This document shows positions 10,657 through 22,069 of a stretch of 64,000 nt of DNA, piece by piece; position 1 is the first letter of the stretch, and each line of letters opens with the position of its first letter. Under the pieces are notes generated by a model, which was not told the DNA's origin, searched no databases, and saw nothing but the letters and a program-made list of their open reading frames with translations. The stretch covers positions 21,006,055 to 21,070,054 of the forward strand of contig CM070912.1 of the NCBI GenBank assembly GCA_036417435.1, in the 5' to 3' direction. The stretch comes from Inia geoffrensis (taxonomy: Eukaryota; Chordata; Mammalia; Artiodactyla; Iniidae). The position numbers and the translations under genes are program-made.

Positions 10657-10867
10657 TTTTTTTTTTTTTTTTTTGGCGGTACGCGGGCCTCTCACTGTTG
10701 TGGCCTCTCCCGTTGCGGAGCACAGGCTCCGGACGCACAGGCTCAGCGGCCATGGCTCACGGGCCCAGCCGCTCCACAGCATGTGGGATCTTCCCGGACC
10801 AGGGCACAAACCCACGTCTCCTGCATCGGCAGGTGGACTGTCAACCACTGCGCCACCAGGGAAGCCC
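10657..10867 (-). mobile_element. Short-form CHR-1-type SINE, minus strand
   Basis: Poly-T at the left, then GGCGGTACGCGGGCCTCTC..., the tRNA-like head at the right ending CCACCAGGGAAGCCC. A perfect 10-bp duplication AAATGATTTC at 10647-10656 and 10868-10877 defines the ends. Inserted at the edge of the L1 fragment to its left. Confidence 0.92.
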
Positions 10868-10879
10868 AAATGATTTCAT

Positions 10880-12090
10880 TTTTAATTTCATTTTCTGCTT
10901 GTGTTACCAGCTGCTAGAAGTTAATGCAGCAGCTCAAGGATGTCGAGGTCCAGTCTCCTCTTTTCTTTTGCTCCACCGTCCTTTGCATCTCAGGGGCACA
11001 AGCTGACCTCTTCACCCCTTGGTCTGGAATATCTTTCCTGAGAGGAAGAAGCAAGTGACAAGGTGGAAGGGTTAGCCTCTAGACTGGGAAAGAAAAACTT
11101 TCCAAGAAATCTCTACAGAGATGTCAGGCACTAGAACTCTGTCTGGCTACTCCTAGATACAGGGGAGGTAAAAATGGAATTTTTAAACCGGGTTCATTGC
11201 TGCCCCAAACAAAAATCAGAGTTCTATTGTTAAATCATAAGGGGAGAATAGATATTAGGTGGGCAACTAGCACTGACAGCCACAGTGCAGAAAAGGATTT
11301 AGCACCTTCATAGCACCATGTACCCTTACCAACCTCTCAATATGGCTAAGGGACAGTTTTTATTTAATTCAGTGTTTCATGTTATTTGACTTATGTAAAT
11401 ATTGCTCCATACTGATCTGTGTCATGTACTCTGACTAATTTCCTCCCTTGGTCAACTTTTGTGTTTTCCTTGGAGTTATGGCTTCTTGTTTTTGTTTGCT
11501 TAGTTTTCTATGTCACTGTCTCTAACTCTTTCTAAGCTCTCCAACAGAATTGCAAAATTTCACTTGAAAAAAATTTTTTATGTAGTCAGACACATCAAGT
11601 TTCCCTTTTTTCCACATCCTTCCTGGAGTCTTCTGTAATCTTACTCTTTCTGAACTGGTTGTTCACTAGCATTCTGGAATTCTCTTTAGCCTCTCCTTGT
11701 GCTGGATTTTCTGTCGGTCTTAATGGTTTAACCCCTCATTTTTGTTGACTATATTTTCCAATAGCCCTGACAAAAAAGTCATGGGAAGTATATTTTCTGA
11801 GGCATTACCTTTGTTCTATCCTCACACTTAATTCAAGTATAGTTTGTCTGGGAATAGAATTATAGATTAGAAATAATCCCTCATTATTTTGAAGGCATTA
11901 CTTCATTGTGATTAGCTTCTCATTTTGCCTTTGAAAGTCTGATGAGATTCTGATTTCCACTTTTTTTCCCTTTTTCTTTTTGTGACTGGGTCCTATTTTT
12001 TTCACTATGAAAGTTTTTATGGTATTTTTGTTCTTGGGATTCTAAATTTCCCAATTACATGCCTTGGTGGGGATCTTTTTCAAATACAAC
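10880..12090. other. Intergenic, unassigned
   Basis: No gene recognised. 11340-11990 is T-rich and resembles degenerate L1 in antisense orientation, but I found no secure anchor phrase. Confidence 0.35.
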
Positions 12091-12097
12091 GTGCTGT

Positions 12098-12315
12098 TTT
12101 TAAATTTTTATTTATTTTTTACTGCGGTACGCGGGCCTCCCACTGTTGTGGCCTCTCCCGTTGCGGAGCACGGGCTCCGGACGCGCAGGCTCAGCGGCCA
12201 TGGCTCACGGGTCCAGCCTCTCCGCGGCATGTGGGATCCTCCCAGACCGGGGCACAAACCCGTGTCCCCTGCATCGGCAGGCAGACTCTCAACCTCTGCA
12301 CCACCAGGGAAGCCC
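12098..12315 (-). mobile_element. Short-form CHR-1-type SINE, minus strand
   Basis: Same body as the copy at 10657, with TACGCGGGCCTCC at the left and CCACCAGGGAAGCCC at the right. A short duplication, TGCTGT, at 12092-12097 and 12316-12321 probably marks the insertion. Confidence 0.88.
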
Positions 12316-12499
12316 TGCTGTATACTTTTAATCTAGACGCTCATGTTCTTCAGTCCTGGACATTTTCTTCTATTATTACCTGCTGGAAATTACTGCTCTC
12401 TTGGTAGAATTACTGTCAGTTGAGTATTGAACTTCAATGAATTATTTCTCATTATCTTTTCTTTCCTCTTTCCCATCTGTTTTCTTTTTAATTCTGTTA

Positions 12500-12990
12500 C
12501 CGAATGCAAGTTTCTGTGCCCAACTCACAGTGAGGTCAAACAATACTGAAACGTCAGAGTTTGAAGCAGAGAAAGGTTTATTGCAGGGCCATGCAAGGAG
12601 AATGGGTGGCTCATACCCCCCAAAACCCCGAACTCCCCAAATGGTTTAAGCAAGCATTTTAAAGGACAGGTGAAGGAGTGGCATCCCAGGGTCTGTGATC
12701 AGCTCGTGCACAATTCTCTGATGGTGAAATAACAGGTGGTGTCACAGGGGTTAACATTATCAGTCTTTAGACTCCAGGAGGCTATGTGTTCATGGTCATC
12801 AAGCAGTTAACATCTTCCATTTGGTGGGGGTTTTAGCATCTGTAAAACGACTCTGGAAATGTGCATCAGATACTATTATCTAGGTCCTTCAAAGGGGAGC
12901 TAAAGTAGAGGATATGAGGAGGAGTGTGTCCCGGGAAGGCCCCATAGGGTCTTGCTAGGTTACAATTCTACTTTCTAGGAGATTTCTGCA
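12500..12990. mobile_element. Possible endogenous retroviral LTR fragment
   Basis: Contains AGTTTGAAGCAGAGAAAGG, TTTATTGCAGGGCCATGCAAGG and GAATGGGTGGCTCAT, phrasing I associate with artiodactyl LTRs (probably reversed). No viral coding sequence is present. Family and exact ends are not certain. Confidence 0.35.
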
Positions 12991-13049
12991 ACTTTATCTT
13001 CCAACTCTTTTGTTCAATTTTAAATTTCTTCTATCAAAACTTTAATTCC

Positions 13050-13265
13050 GGGCTTCCCTGGTGGCGCAGTGGTTGAGAGTCCGTCTGCTGATGCAGAGGA
13101 CGCGGGTTCGTGCCCCAGTCCGGGAGGATCCCACATGCTGTGGAGCGGCTGGGCCCGTGAGCCATGGCCACTGAGCCTGCGTGTCCGGAGCTGTGCTCCA
13201 CAATGGGAGAGGCCACAACAGTGAGAGGCCTGCGTACAGCAAAAAAAAAAAAAAAAAAAAGTAAA
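13050..13265 (+). mobile_element. Short-form CHR-1-type SINE, plus strand
   Basis: Head GGGCTTCCCTGGTGGCGCAG, box B GGGTTCGTGCC, then a poly-A tail of about 20. Flanked by a 14-bp duplication AAAACTTTAATTCC at 13036-13049 and 13266-13279. Full-length and young-looking. Confidence 0.93.
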
Positions 13266-13516
13266 AAAACTTTAATTCCCAAAAGTCATTTATATTCTTA
13301 TTTTTAAAAAAGCATGTTATTGTTTAATAGATGCAATATCTTTTCTTATCTCTTTGAACATGTTAAGTACAATTTTTAAAAACATCTTTAGCTCTCTGCT
13401 TTGTCTCAATTTCCTCCAAAGGAAGGAAAATGTCTTACTTAAATGTCTGATGATCCTGAGCTATTTATCTTTAACAGTGAGTATTAAAAAGCTGTGGATA
13501 TGAGGTGTGACTTTTC

Positions 13517-13903
13517 TTTTTTTTTTTAATTGGGGTATAGTTGCTTTACAATGTTGTGTTAGTTTCTGCTGTACAGCGAAGTGAATCAGCTACATGTGTA
13601 CATACAGCCCCTTGTTTTTGGATTTCCTTCCCATTTAGGTCCCCACAGAGCACTAAGTAGAGTACCCTGTGCTATACAGCAGGTTCTCATTAGTTAACAG
13701 TTTTATACATAGTATTGTATATATGTCAGTCTCAATCTCCCAATTCATCCCCCCTTTTCCCCTCTTGGTGTCCATATGTTTGTTCTCTACACCTGTGTCT
13801 CTGTTTCTGCTTTGCAAATAGGTTCATCTGTACCATTTTTCTAGATCCCACATATATGCGTTAATATACAATATTTGTTTTTCTCTTTCTGACTTACTTC
13901 ACT
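13517..13903 (-). mobile_element. LINE-1 3' insertion, minus strand
   Basis: Antisense artiodactyl L1 3' end (T-rich, TTGGGGTATAGTTGCTTTACA, GTTAGTTTCTGCTGTACAGC) that ends in ORF2 terminal sequence (GACTTACTTCACT). A perfect 14-bp duplication AGGTGTGACTTTTC at 13503-13516 and 13904-13917. 5'-truncated. Confidence 0.93.
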
Positions 13904-13942
13904 AGGTGTGACTTTTCAACTCAGAGGGCCTCAGTGTTCAGA

Positions 13943-14154
13943 AGGAATCCAGCCATTTGTGTGCAGTACGCGGGCCTCTCACTGCTGTGACCTCTCCCGT
14001 TGTGGAGCACAGGCTCTGGACGCGCAGGCTTAGCGGCCATGGCTCACGGGCCCAGCCGCTCCGCGGCATGCAGGATCCTCCCAGACTGGGGCACGAACCT
14101 GCATCCCCTGCATTGGCAGGAGGACTCTCAACCACTGCGCTACCAGGGAAGCCC
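13943..14154 (-). mobile_element. Short-form CHR-1-type SINE, minus strand, no A tail
   Basis: Body from GTACGCGGGCCTCTCAC to CTACCAGGGAAGCCC, but the expected T run at the left is absent. A short match TGTTCAGA at 13935-13942 and 14155-14162 may be the target-site duplication. Tail loss suggests an older copy. Confidence 0.85.
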
Positions 14155-14574
14155 TGTTCAGACCTTTTTCAGAGCCCCCTTTCTCTAGAAAAGAATGCCA
14201 ATTTCCTGCTGATGGCCCTCTGTACCAGTTGGGACCAAATGGCAAAAGCGGGTTGGGTCAGGGATGGTTTCGCGATCTTTAGGTGGTAGTCTCTTACCTG
14301 GTTCTCTACTTTTCAGAATAGTTCCTCTTGCCTGTCCTTTACTAGGGCTTTAAATTTGGAAACTCTCCGAAGTTGGAAACTCTCTAGTTTAATGTCTTTG
14401 TCGAATATACTTCATGTTGGATGTTGGAGCTGGAAGCATCTTTGCCTTGGATGTGTGTGATAAGTGAGGCTACCTAAGCGTCTAAATATATAGACTTTCA
14501 ACCAGGCTCCCTATTTTAAGACCCATGCTTTACCCCATCTTTTACTGTATCTGATGCTTCTAATTCCTGACTGT

Positions 14575-14961
14575 ATTAGTTTTCTAGGGCTGGGATAAAA
14601 AACTACCAGAGACTGGAGGCTTGAACAACAGACTTTTATTTTCTCACATTTCTGGATGCTGGAAGTCTGAGGTCAAGGTGTTGGCAGTGTTGTTTTCTTC
14701 TGAGGCCTCTCTCCTTGGCAGATGGCTGTTTTCTCTCTGTCTTCACATGGTCTTCCCTTTGTGTGTGTCTCTGTCCTAATCTCCTCTTCTTACAAGGATA
14801 TCAGCCCTATTGGACCAGGGCCCACGTTAATGACCTTGTTTTAACTTAATTACCTTTTTAAACGATCCTGTCTCCAAATACAGTCACGTTCTGAAGTACT
14901 GGGGTTAGGACTTCACCATAGGAATTTGAGGGGAGAGGCAGGATACAGCTCAACCCATAAC
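14575..14961 (-). mobile_element. MaLR (MLT1-type) solo LTR, minus strand
   Basis: Left end TGTATTAGTTTTCTAGGGCTG; middle ACATGGTCTTCCCTTTGTGTG and CCTAATCTCCTCTTCTTACAA; right end CAACCCATAACA, which is the start TGTTATGG... on the minus strand. Classic ERVL-MaLR LTR layout; no internal sequence is attached. Confidence 0.7.
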
Positions 14962-14969
14962 ACTGAGCT

Positions 14970-15600
14970 TTTAGAGATTCAACAACTTAGTTTGCTTGTT
15001 GTTTTCTTTCTCTCTGTGACTATTTGATATTCATATTTCTCAGTTCTGGTAATACCTTTACCTGATTTCCAGCTTTTGAAACAGTCTTGACATCTCTCTG
15101 TTGGATTACCTGTTATTAACTTGACAGCATTACCTCTCTTTTATAATTCCCTCTGTGTCACAGGGAAGAAACCTAGACGTACATTTCCAAGAATCTCTTT
15201 CTTAGTGTTAGCTAATGAGAGGTACCCACAAAGAATTCAGAAGATAAAAGAGAAATTGTTATTCTCTGGCAGCTATTGTGGGCAGATGGGTGAGCAGACA
15301 GTAAACTTGAAGTTCTCAGTATCTCCCAGTCAAGGACTATAAATCACTCCTTTGAATTCTGCTGTTAGCTGGGAAGACCATAGGTTCTCCCAGAGCTACT
15401 GAGCAGGGCTGGGATTAGGGTGAGGTGAGCAGGGTAGGGTCGTGCAAATGCACGATCAGACTGTTTTCTGTTTAAATTTTTTAAATTAATTTTTTTAATT
15501 AAAAAATTCTGTTTAAAAATTTTTTTCACCATGGATTTTTTTGCATTGTTTGCTTTTAAAAAATATTGTATTAAAATATTCTTTATTTTGATAAGTGATT
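14970..15600. other. Unassigned intergenic sequence
   Basis: No gene recognised. AT-rich around 15470-15600. Confidence 0.35.
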
Positions 15601-16106
15601 TGTGATGGTTAATTTTAAGTGTCAACTTGACTGGGCTAAGAGATGCCCCGATAGCTGGTAAAACATGATTTCTAGGTGTGTCTGTGAGGGTGTTTCTGGA
15701 GGAGATTAGCATTTGAATGAGTAGACTGAGTACAGAAGATCCACTCTCACAAGTGCAGCTGGGCATCACCCACTCCACTGAAGACCTGAATAGAACAAAA
15801 AGGCGGAGGAAGGGTAAGTTTGATTTTTTTTTGCTTGAGCTGGGCCATTCATCTTCTCCTGCCCTTGGACATCATCACTCTGGTTCTTGGGCCTTCAGAC
15901 TCAGACTGGGAGTTACACCATTGGCCCCATTCTTAGGTCTTCGGAGTCAGAATGAATTATACCACCAGCCTTCCTGGTTCACTGGCTCACAGACAGCAGA
16001 TTGCAGGACTTCTCAGCCTTCACAACCATGTGAGGCAAGTCCTATAATACATATATACATATCTACTCTGTTAGTTCTGTTTCTCTGGAGACCCCCTAGC
16101 ACATGA
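15601..16106 (+). mobile_element. LTR-type retroelement fossil, plus strand
   Basis: Begins TGTGATGGTTAATTTTAAGTG, continues CAACTTGACTGGGC, then GACCTGAATAGAACAAAAAGGC, and closes near GTTCTGTTTCTCTGGAGACC..CTAGCACA. The TG...CA ends and the closing 'TTCTCTGGAGAACCCT'-type phrase are LTR-like. No coding region belongs to it. Confidence 0.55.
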
Positions 16107-16129
16107 GTGTTTTGGTATCCTCTTAAAGT

Positions 16130-16379
16130 CTGTATCGAAGGTGACTGCCTCACTAGCCTCGCCCTATACCTGGCCCTGCCCTTGGCAGGCACAGAGCTGC
16201 CAGGTCGCTCCTGAGATTCTCTTGCTTTGGTGCTGCGGGGTGAGACTGGTGACAGTGGCCTGCCTGCCCTGCATTCCCCAGCTTTACATTGGTGGGGTAA
16301 GCCCTACATTTCTCCTTCCTAATCAAAACACACAGAGTGGCTTCTGTTTTGATAGAACTTTGATTTACACAATCTTTCA
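16130..16379. other. Unassigned intergenic sequence
   Basis: Moderately GC-rich at first, no recognised element. Open frames on both strands (up to 91 codons) show no domain. Confidence 0.3.
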
Positions 16380-16556
16380 TTGGCTGTATTCTCCTTTCTT
16401 AATCTCTCTTTCGTAGATTTATATCTTTTTTATTCTTTTATTTTCTCTCTCTCTCTCTCATACACACACACACACACACACACACATACACACACACACA
16501 CACACACATCCTACCTACTGGATCTGTTTCTCTGTAGTACCCTGACTAACACAAAG
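16380..16556 (+). mobile_element. Second LTR 3' end of the same kind, truncated
   Basis: The closing phrase recurs: CTGGATCTGTTTCTCTGTAGTACCCTGACTAACACA at 16517-16552, after a simple repeat. It looks like the tail of another copy of the element at 15601-16106, lacking its front. Confidence 0.4.
16444..16508. repeat. (TC)n(CA)n compound microsatellite
   Basis: About eight TC units pass into some two dozen CA units with two TA interruptions. Confidence 0.92.
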
Positions 16557-16835
16557 CATTAGTGTTAGTGATATCACTTGATATCAACATGACTTATCTC
16601 TGAGTGACGTCAGCTTTCATCATCACTTGGCTTAGGTAGTGTCTGCTCCATCACAAATTTACTATTTCCCCCTTCCCACACTTTGTTCTTTGGAAGCAAG
16701 TCATGAAGTCTAGCCCACACTCAAGGGGTAAATGTATTTAAAAATAAAACCTCCTATCATTGCAGCAAGTAGAAAATCAGTGTTGCTATAAATAGAGGGT
16801 GGGTGTAAAAATGAATAGAGGAAAACAAAACAATA

Positions 16836-17400
16836 TAATTAAAATCTATCTAGATACTTGCTCAGTTATCCAATCATAACAAATTACCCCACAACTTAAT
16901 GGGTTAAAACTACACAACAATTTATTTTGCCTGTGAATCTGCAGTCTGGGCAGGGCTTGTCAGGGAAGGCTTGTCCTTGCTCCATGGACATCCCTGGGGT
17001 GGATTGACTGAAGGCTGGGGGACCCTCTTCCAAGACTACTCACTTGCATGGCTGGCAAGTTGGTGCTGGTTGTCAACTGGAGCTCAGTCAGGGCCCAGGG
17101 CCCAGAGCTTCAGGCTTGATCCCTTTCCATGTGACCCTCTCAGTGTGACTTGGGCTTCCTCACAGCATGGTGGCTGGATTCCCAGGGTGAACATTCTGAG
17201 AGAGGGACAAATGGAAGGTATGTACCTTTTATGATATGGCCTCAGAAGTCACATAGTTTCACTTTTGCTGAATTCTATTAGTCAAGGCAGCCACAGAAGC
17301 TCACCAAGTTTCAAAAGGGAGGGGATATAGATTCTACTTTTGATGGGCTTGATGGGGAGTAGCAAGGTCCTCAAAGAGCATGTGGAATAAGAACTACAAA
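16836..17400. mobile_element. Ancient interspersed repeat, LTR-like
   Basis: Opens with AACAAATTACCCCACAACTTAATGG..TTAAAAC, followed by ACAATTTATTTTGCC, then CACAGCATGGTGGCTGGATTCCC. This is a familiar mammalian fossil layout; I cannot give the family name safely. No intact gene. Confidence 0.45.
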
Positions 17401-17409
17401 CTACGCTGT

Positions 17410-17880
17410 TACTCCTGCCTGCTGAAGGCTCTGAGCTTGTTTAAAAAAAAGAGAGAAAGAAAGAGATTAGCAAGTGGTGGAGAGGCTTACAAAACATACT
17501 AGCACCACACTGAGACTTTTCCTTTCTCAAGGAAATGAATGACAGGAGCATACTTTGCTTATAATATATGTACGAGTCTATATAGCTGCCCTGAACTTGC
17601 GCTTCCTTGACATATGAAGCCTTTTCATGTCCTGTGTCATTACACATGTGATTTTCTCTTCTTAAATTTCCTTTACTCCTTTTTGGCCTAGAAAACTTAT
17701 TTTCTTTCTTCCAAACCCAGCTTCACTCTCTGAGGCAAGAACAACATCTTGTTTATTCTAGCCCTTATTTAACCCTTGCATTATAATTTCTCTGAGAGCC
17801 ATTCGGCTTCCCAACTTCACTCACTACATTTTGAATTCCTAAAACATAGGAGCCACATGTTATTTGTAATTGTAAGTTTT
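17410..17880. other. Unassigned intergenic sequence
   Basis: No gene or named repeat recognised. Confidence 0.35.
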
Positions 17881-18160
17881 TGGCCATTTTACCTCTGCCT
17901 ATAACACCTCATCTCCATACTACATTTCCTATCTGGTCAACTCCTATTCGTCCTTAAAAACCCAGATTGACTAACACTTTCTAAATGCAGCGTTCACTAT
18001 CTCCTCCCCATTGATGTATTAACTTCCTCTCTGTACTGTCACAGGATTTCATTTGTATTTCTATGGCAATGTCCAGATGTTACAGTGTAATTCATTGGAT
18101 GGTATGTCAGTCTTTGAGGGCAGGGACTAAGTTAAATCATCTTTGCTTTAGACCAATTCC
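17880..18160 (+). mobile_element. LINE-2 3' fragment, plus strand
   Basis: AACTCCTATTCGTCCTTAAAA, later GATGGTATGTCAGTCTTTGAGGGCAGGGACTAAG, the L2 3' end order. Confidence 0.5.
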
Positions 18161-18164
18161 CCAG

Positions 18165-18900
18165 AACCAGACCCCAAGATGAGAACTCACGTGTAAGTGG
18201 TTTTTAAGGAAGAGCTCTTACAAGAAACTCATAAGGGGTGAGGGGAGCAGGTAATGGAAAAGGAAGCTGTCAAGCAAAGATGGAATTTGGAACAGGGTCT
18301 TGGAAAGGGAACTTTCACCCTAACCCTGCAGGGAGCTCTTGACTGTAAGTTATGCCTCAAAATTTGTGATGATGAACGTGGAGAAACTGGCTTCCATACT
18401 CCTGCACGCAACCATCGTTGGCCAAGGGCCACCCCAGGAGACACAAGCCCCCAGCACTTCCACTCTCTGCGTGTGCAGATGAGGCAGTGCCAGTAGCCCA
18501 AAGACAGCTGTCAGAAGAGAGTCACAGGTGCAGCCATTCACAGCAAAGCACACGGCTGGAGGGCTGGCACACAGAAAGGGTAAAGGATCCCATGCGTCTG
18601 GGTGGGGCACCAACAGTGTCGGCCACAATCCTGGAGCTTAGTGAATGTCCTTACAAAGAAGGAAGGACTGGGGGAGAGGGGAGGCCGTTGCCATATCTTG
18701 CTGAAGATATCATTGTATCTTCCTAATGATAAGAGAGTCACAAATGGAAGAATATATTTAACTCACTTCCATGGTTCAGAGCCAAAAAAAGAAAACAGAA
18801 TCTTAAGATAATCCTTGTAAGATTGTGCTAGCAAATTGGAAAACATGGGTGATTTTCTAGCAAAATAACATGACTGAAATTAATCAAGAGGAGAAAATTT
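18165..18900. other. Intergenic, old repeat texture
   Basis: GGTTTTTAAGGAAGAGCTCTT with later GTGGAGAAACTGGC is similar in style to the segment at 24130-24560, perhaps the same unnamed old repeat. Overlapping open frames on both strands carry no known motif. Confidence 0.3.
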
Positions 18901-18914
18901 AGACAGACCAATAT

Positions 18915-18988
18915 CAAAAAATTTTTTATTGAAGTATATTTGATTTACTATGTTGTCTTAATTACCGCTGTACAGCAAAGTCATTCAG

Positions 18989-19026
<38 letters not shown>

Positions 19027-19440
19027 TTTTTAAAAATATTCTTTTCATTATGGTTTATCCAAGTATGTTGAATATAGTTCCCTGTGCTCTACAGTAGGAC
19101 CTTGTTGTTTATCCATTCTGTATATGCTATCTTACATCTGCAAATCCCAACCTCCCACTCCATCCCTCTCCCAACCCCCTCCCCCTTGGCAACCACCTGT
19201 CTGTTCTCTATGTCCGTGATTCTGTTTCTGTTTCACAGATGGGTTCATTTGCATCATATTTTAGATTCCACATGTAAGTGATATCATATGGTACTTGTCC
19301 TTCTCTTTCTGGCTTACTTCACTTAGTATGATAATCTCTAGTTTTATCCACGTTGCTGCAAATGGCATTATTTCATTCTTTTTAATGGCTGAATAGTACC
19401 CCACTATATATATGTACCATATTTTCTTTATCCATTCATC
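18915..19440 (-). mobile_element. LINE-1 3' insertion, minus strand
   Basis: Antisense L1 3' region; 19261-19440 is the end of ORF2 (minus-strand residues IKKIWYIYIVGYYSAIKKNE then SEVSQKEKDKYHMI). Flanked by a perfect 15-bp duplication TAGACAGACCAATAT at 18900-18914 and 19441-19455. A 5'-truncated copy with the short ORF2 end still open. Confidence 0.93.
18990..19024. repeat. (AT)n microsatellite in L1
   Basis: About 17 uninterrupted AT units inside the L1 3' region. Confidence 0.93.
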
Positions 19441-19455
19441 TAGACAGACCAATAT

Positions 19456-20360
19456 TAATGGATGGAAATTACAAACCGTTTCGAAGAACTCCCTGCCCTA
19501 CCGGATCCAGACAGTACATGGGAGAATTCTTACAACCTTTGAAAACACATTATTTAAATTGTTCCAGAGCCTGAGGAAAATAGGGACGCTTTTAAAAAGC
19601 ATAATGTCCCTTATGTCTCCTGGGGTGGCCCCTGCTTTTAAAAATCTGGTAAAGCTGAAATCTGCCGAGGATAGCGTGCACACACACAGACTGCAAGCTG
19701 GCTTTCTTATAAAGATAGATTGAAAATTCTATGTGAAATGGTAGCAAGTAGATAAAGCAATACATTTAATGCTATCAACAAGACACATCACATGAGTAGG
19801 TTGCAGTGGACATTTGTCATTTTTGGTTGCCCAGCTTTGAGTAGTCTTCCTTTTGGAGGGAATCTCAAGATGAATGGGAGGCAGCTCTTTCTCCCACTAT
19901 GTGGTCCTCTTCCTAATTCCCAGCAGCTAGTAATCAGATCTAGGATTTAGCCCAACCAAATGGATGCTTTCACTTTGAGCTTAGAATTTTGAAGGTATGA
20001 TAGCAAAAGTTCAAGGCAACCAGAAATTATTCAAGATTATTAACATCTGGTATAGCAGAACCAAGGGTCCAGAAGTATGGCTGCCACTGTTCAATGGTGG
20101 TGCCAGCTTTGGTGGCAGCCGTGTGTCTAGCTTCACCAGTGGTGCCAACAATGATATGTAAGATGTTTAAGGCAGCATTTTCTGGTGCAGGGTCCTGACT
20201 ATGTACTGGCTTCCTTGGTTTCCCAAGTCTGAATCTGAAGCTCTTCTGACAGTTCTGTGAGCTGTTTGATAACCATCCTTCCAATAAACTCCCTTTCTGT
20301 TTAAGTTAGCTGAAAGTAGTTTATATTGTTTGCTACCAAGAACTTGTGATGAGTATACAG
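19456..20360. other. Unassigned intergenic sequence
   Basis: No gene recognised. The minus-strand 85-codon frame at 20027-20284 has no known domain; the text CCTTCCAATAAACTCCC at 20278 suggests the end of an old repeat. Confidence 0.35.
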
Positions 20361-20364
20361 GTCA

Positions 20365-22060
20365 AAGAATATAAAAGCATATGCTCATTTCTGTTGGTGC
20401 CCAGAGGCATTTGATAAGATTCAAGATCCATTTCTGATAATACCACTTTCTGAAGTAGAAATAAATGGAAACTACTTTAATGCAATAAATAATATATATC
20501 TCAAACCAAAAGTAAGCACCATGCTTAATGGTGAAGCATAATGTCAGGAACAGTGCAGGCTTTCCCACTCTCACTGCTATTACTTAACAGAGTTCTAGAA
20601 GGGCAATTAGACAAGAGAAAGGAAAAAATGAGGTACAAATATTTTAAAGGAAGAGGCCAGGTTACTATTTCATGCATTGATATTAATTCCTGAAAAACAC
20701 AAGAGAATTAACTGAAAATTATGAGAAACAACTAAAGTACATCAAGGTGGTTGGTTACAAAAATAATTTTGTCCTAGAGATAAACAACAGAAAATATAAC
20801 GGCACAAAAATATCCCATTCATAATAGCAAAAAACAGGAACAAACTTATTAATGTTACGCAAACCTATGGAAGGAAGCTGTAGTACTCTGAGGGACGTGG
20901 AGAGCCCTTTTCTAATTTTTAAGAGATATACTTTATTCTCAGGTAAGAAGATAAATATTATGATGATGTCAATTGTCCTTAAAGTAATCTATATACATAA
21001 TCCCCCCAATAATTAAATTCATCTGAGAGAATAAGTGAACAGCCAATAAAATACTAGGAGGTATTGCCCTACCAAACATTTCAATATATTCTATATATTA
21101 TCATGGAATATAAAGACACATCAATGAGAAGAGAATTTTTAAAAATCCTAAATGTATGTGGAGTTTAATATGTGATAAAAAGTGGTATTTTGAAGCAGTG
21201 GAAAAAGGTTAGAGTAGGAAAAAAAAAGGTACTGGGACAACTAGCTAGCCGTGTGAGTGGGGAAACAGGCAAGATCTTACCTCATTTCCTTCACAAAAAT
21301 AAATTCCAGGTGGAACCAACATTAATAGTAAGAAAAAGAAAAAAACAGAAGCCGTAACAGCACTAAATGAAAACACAGATGAGTTTTTTTTTTTTTAATA
21401 TATAAATTTATTTATTTATTTTTTGGCTGAGTTGGGTTTTCGTTGCTGCGTGCGGGCTTTCTCTAGTTGCGGCGAGCGGGGGCTACTCTTCGCTGCGGTG
21501 CACGGGCTTCTCATTGCGGTGGCTTCTCTTGTTGCGGAGCATGGGCTCTAGGTGCGCAGGCTTCAGTAGTTGTGGCACGTGGGCTCGGTAGTTGTGGCTC
21601 CTGGGCTCTAGAGCGCAGGCTCAGTAGTTGTGGCTCACAGGCTTAGTTGCTCCACGGTATGTGTGATCTTCCCGGACCAGGGCTCGAACCCGTGTCCCCT
21701 GAATTGGCAGGCAGATTCTTAACCACTGTGCCACCACGGAAGCCCAGATGAGTATTCTTATGATCTTGGAGTTCCTAAGCATGTTAAGAAAATAAATAAA
21801 TAAAAAAAGAAAGAAATCTTTATAGAAAAAATTGATCAATCTGACTACATAAAGTAATTTAAATTCTCTATTTGTTATAAAAATACTGCAAATATGGTGA
21901 AAGGTAAATAACCAAATGAAATTGCATAGACCAAGGAATAACTCATATATAAAGTACTTTTACTGATCAATATTTATAAAAGGAACACACCAAAGAAAAA
22001 ATAGGCAAATGATGGGTACAGGTAAATCACAGCGGCAAAAATACAAATTGCTAACTAAAA
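20365..22060 (+). mobile_element. Old LINE-1 ORF2 and 3' region, plus strand, split by a SINE
   Basis: Degenerate L1 reverse-transcriptase-end wording (GAGGCATTTGATAAGATTCAA, CCATGCTTAATGGTGAAGC, GTGCAGGCTTTCCCACTCTCA, CAATTAGACAAGAGAAAGG), later CCTACCAAACATTTCAATATA. A long-form SINE sits at 21385-21744. Confidence 0.65.
21385..21744 (-). mobile_element. Long-form CHR-type SINE, minus strand
   Basis: T-rich tail, then the extended body (TTGCGGCGAGCGGGGGCTAC, repeated CAGTAGTTGTGG units) and the tRNA-like head ending ACCACGGAAGCCC. Duplication CAGATGAGT at 21376-21384 and 21745-21753. Confidence 0.92.
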
Positions 22061-22069
22061 GGCATTACT

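Noticed and set aside
10594..10917. Recurring open frames with similar peptides (for example SGHGSRAQPL, MAHGPSRSAACGI) at 10.6, 12.1, 13.1, 14.0, 38.0, 44.1 and 56.6 kb, looking like a protein family
   Set aside because: All are translations of the short-form CHR-1-type SINE in its various frames. The similarity is due to the repeat, not a gene.
12500..12990. Considered as part of an endogenous provirus with genes
   Set aside because: Only LTR-like phrases; no gag, pol or env similarity in any frame nearby.
13050..13265. tRNA-like box A and box B sequences that could be called tRNA genes
   Set aside because: They are heads of tRNA-Glu-derived SINEs with long bodies, A tails and target duplications; no functional cloverleaf gene is evident.
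18915..19440. Short minus-strand frames with good similarity to LINE-1 ORF2 ends here and at 40781-40981 and 61765-62007
   Set aside because: 5'-truncated or broken retrotransposon copies; no intact ORF1 or ORF2, so not listed as genes.
20027..20284. 85-codon minus-strand frame, considered as a processed pseudogene
   Set aside because: I could match it to no parent protein, and the nearby AATAAA-type text fits the end of an old repeat as well.
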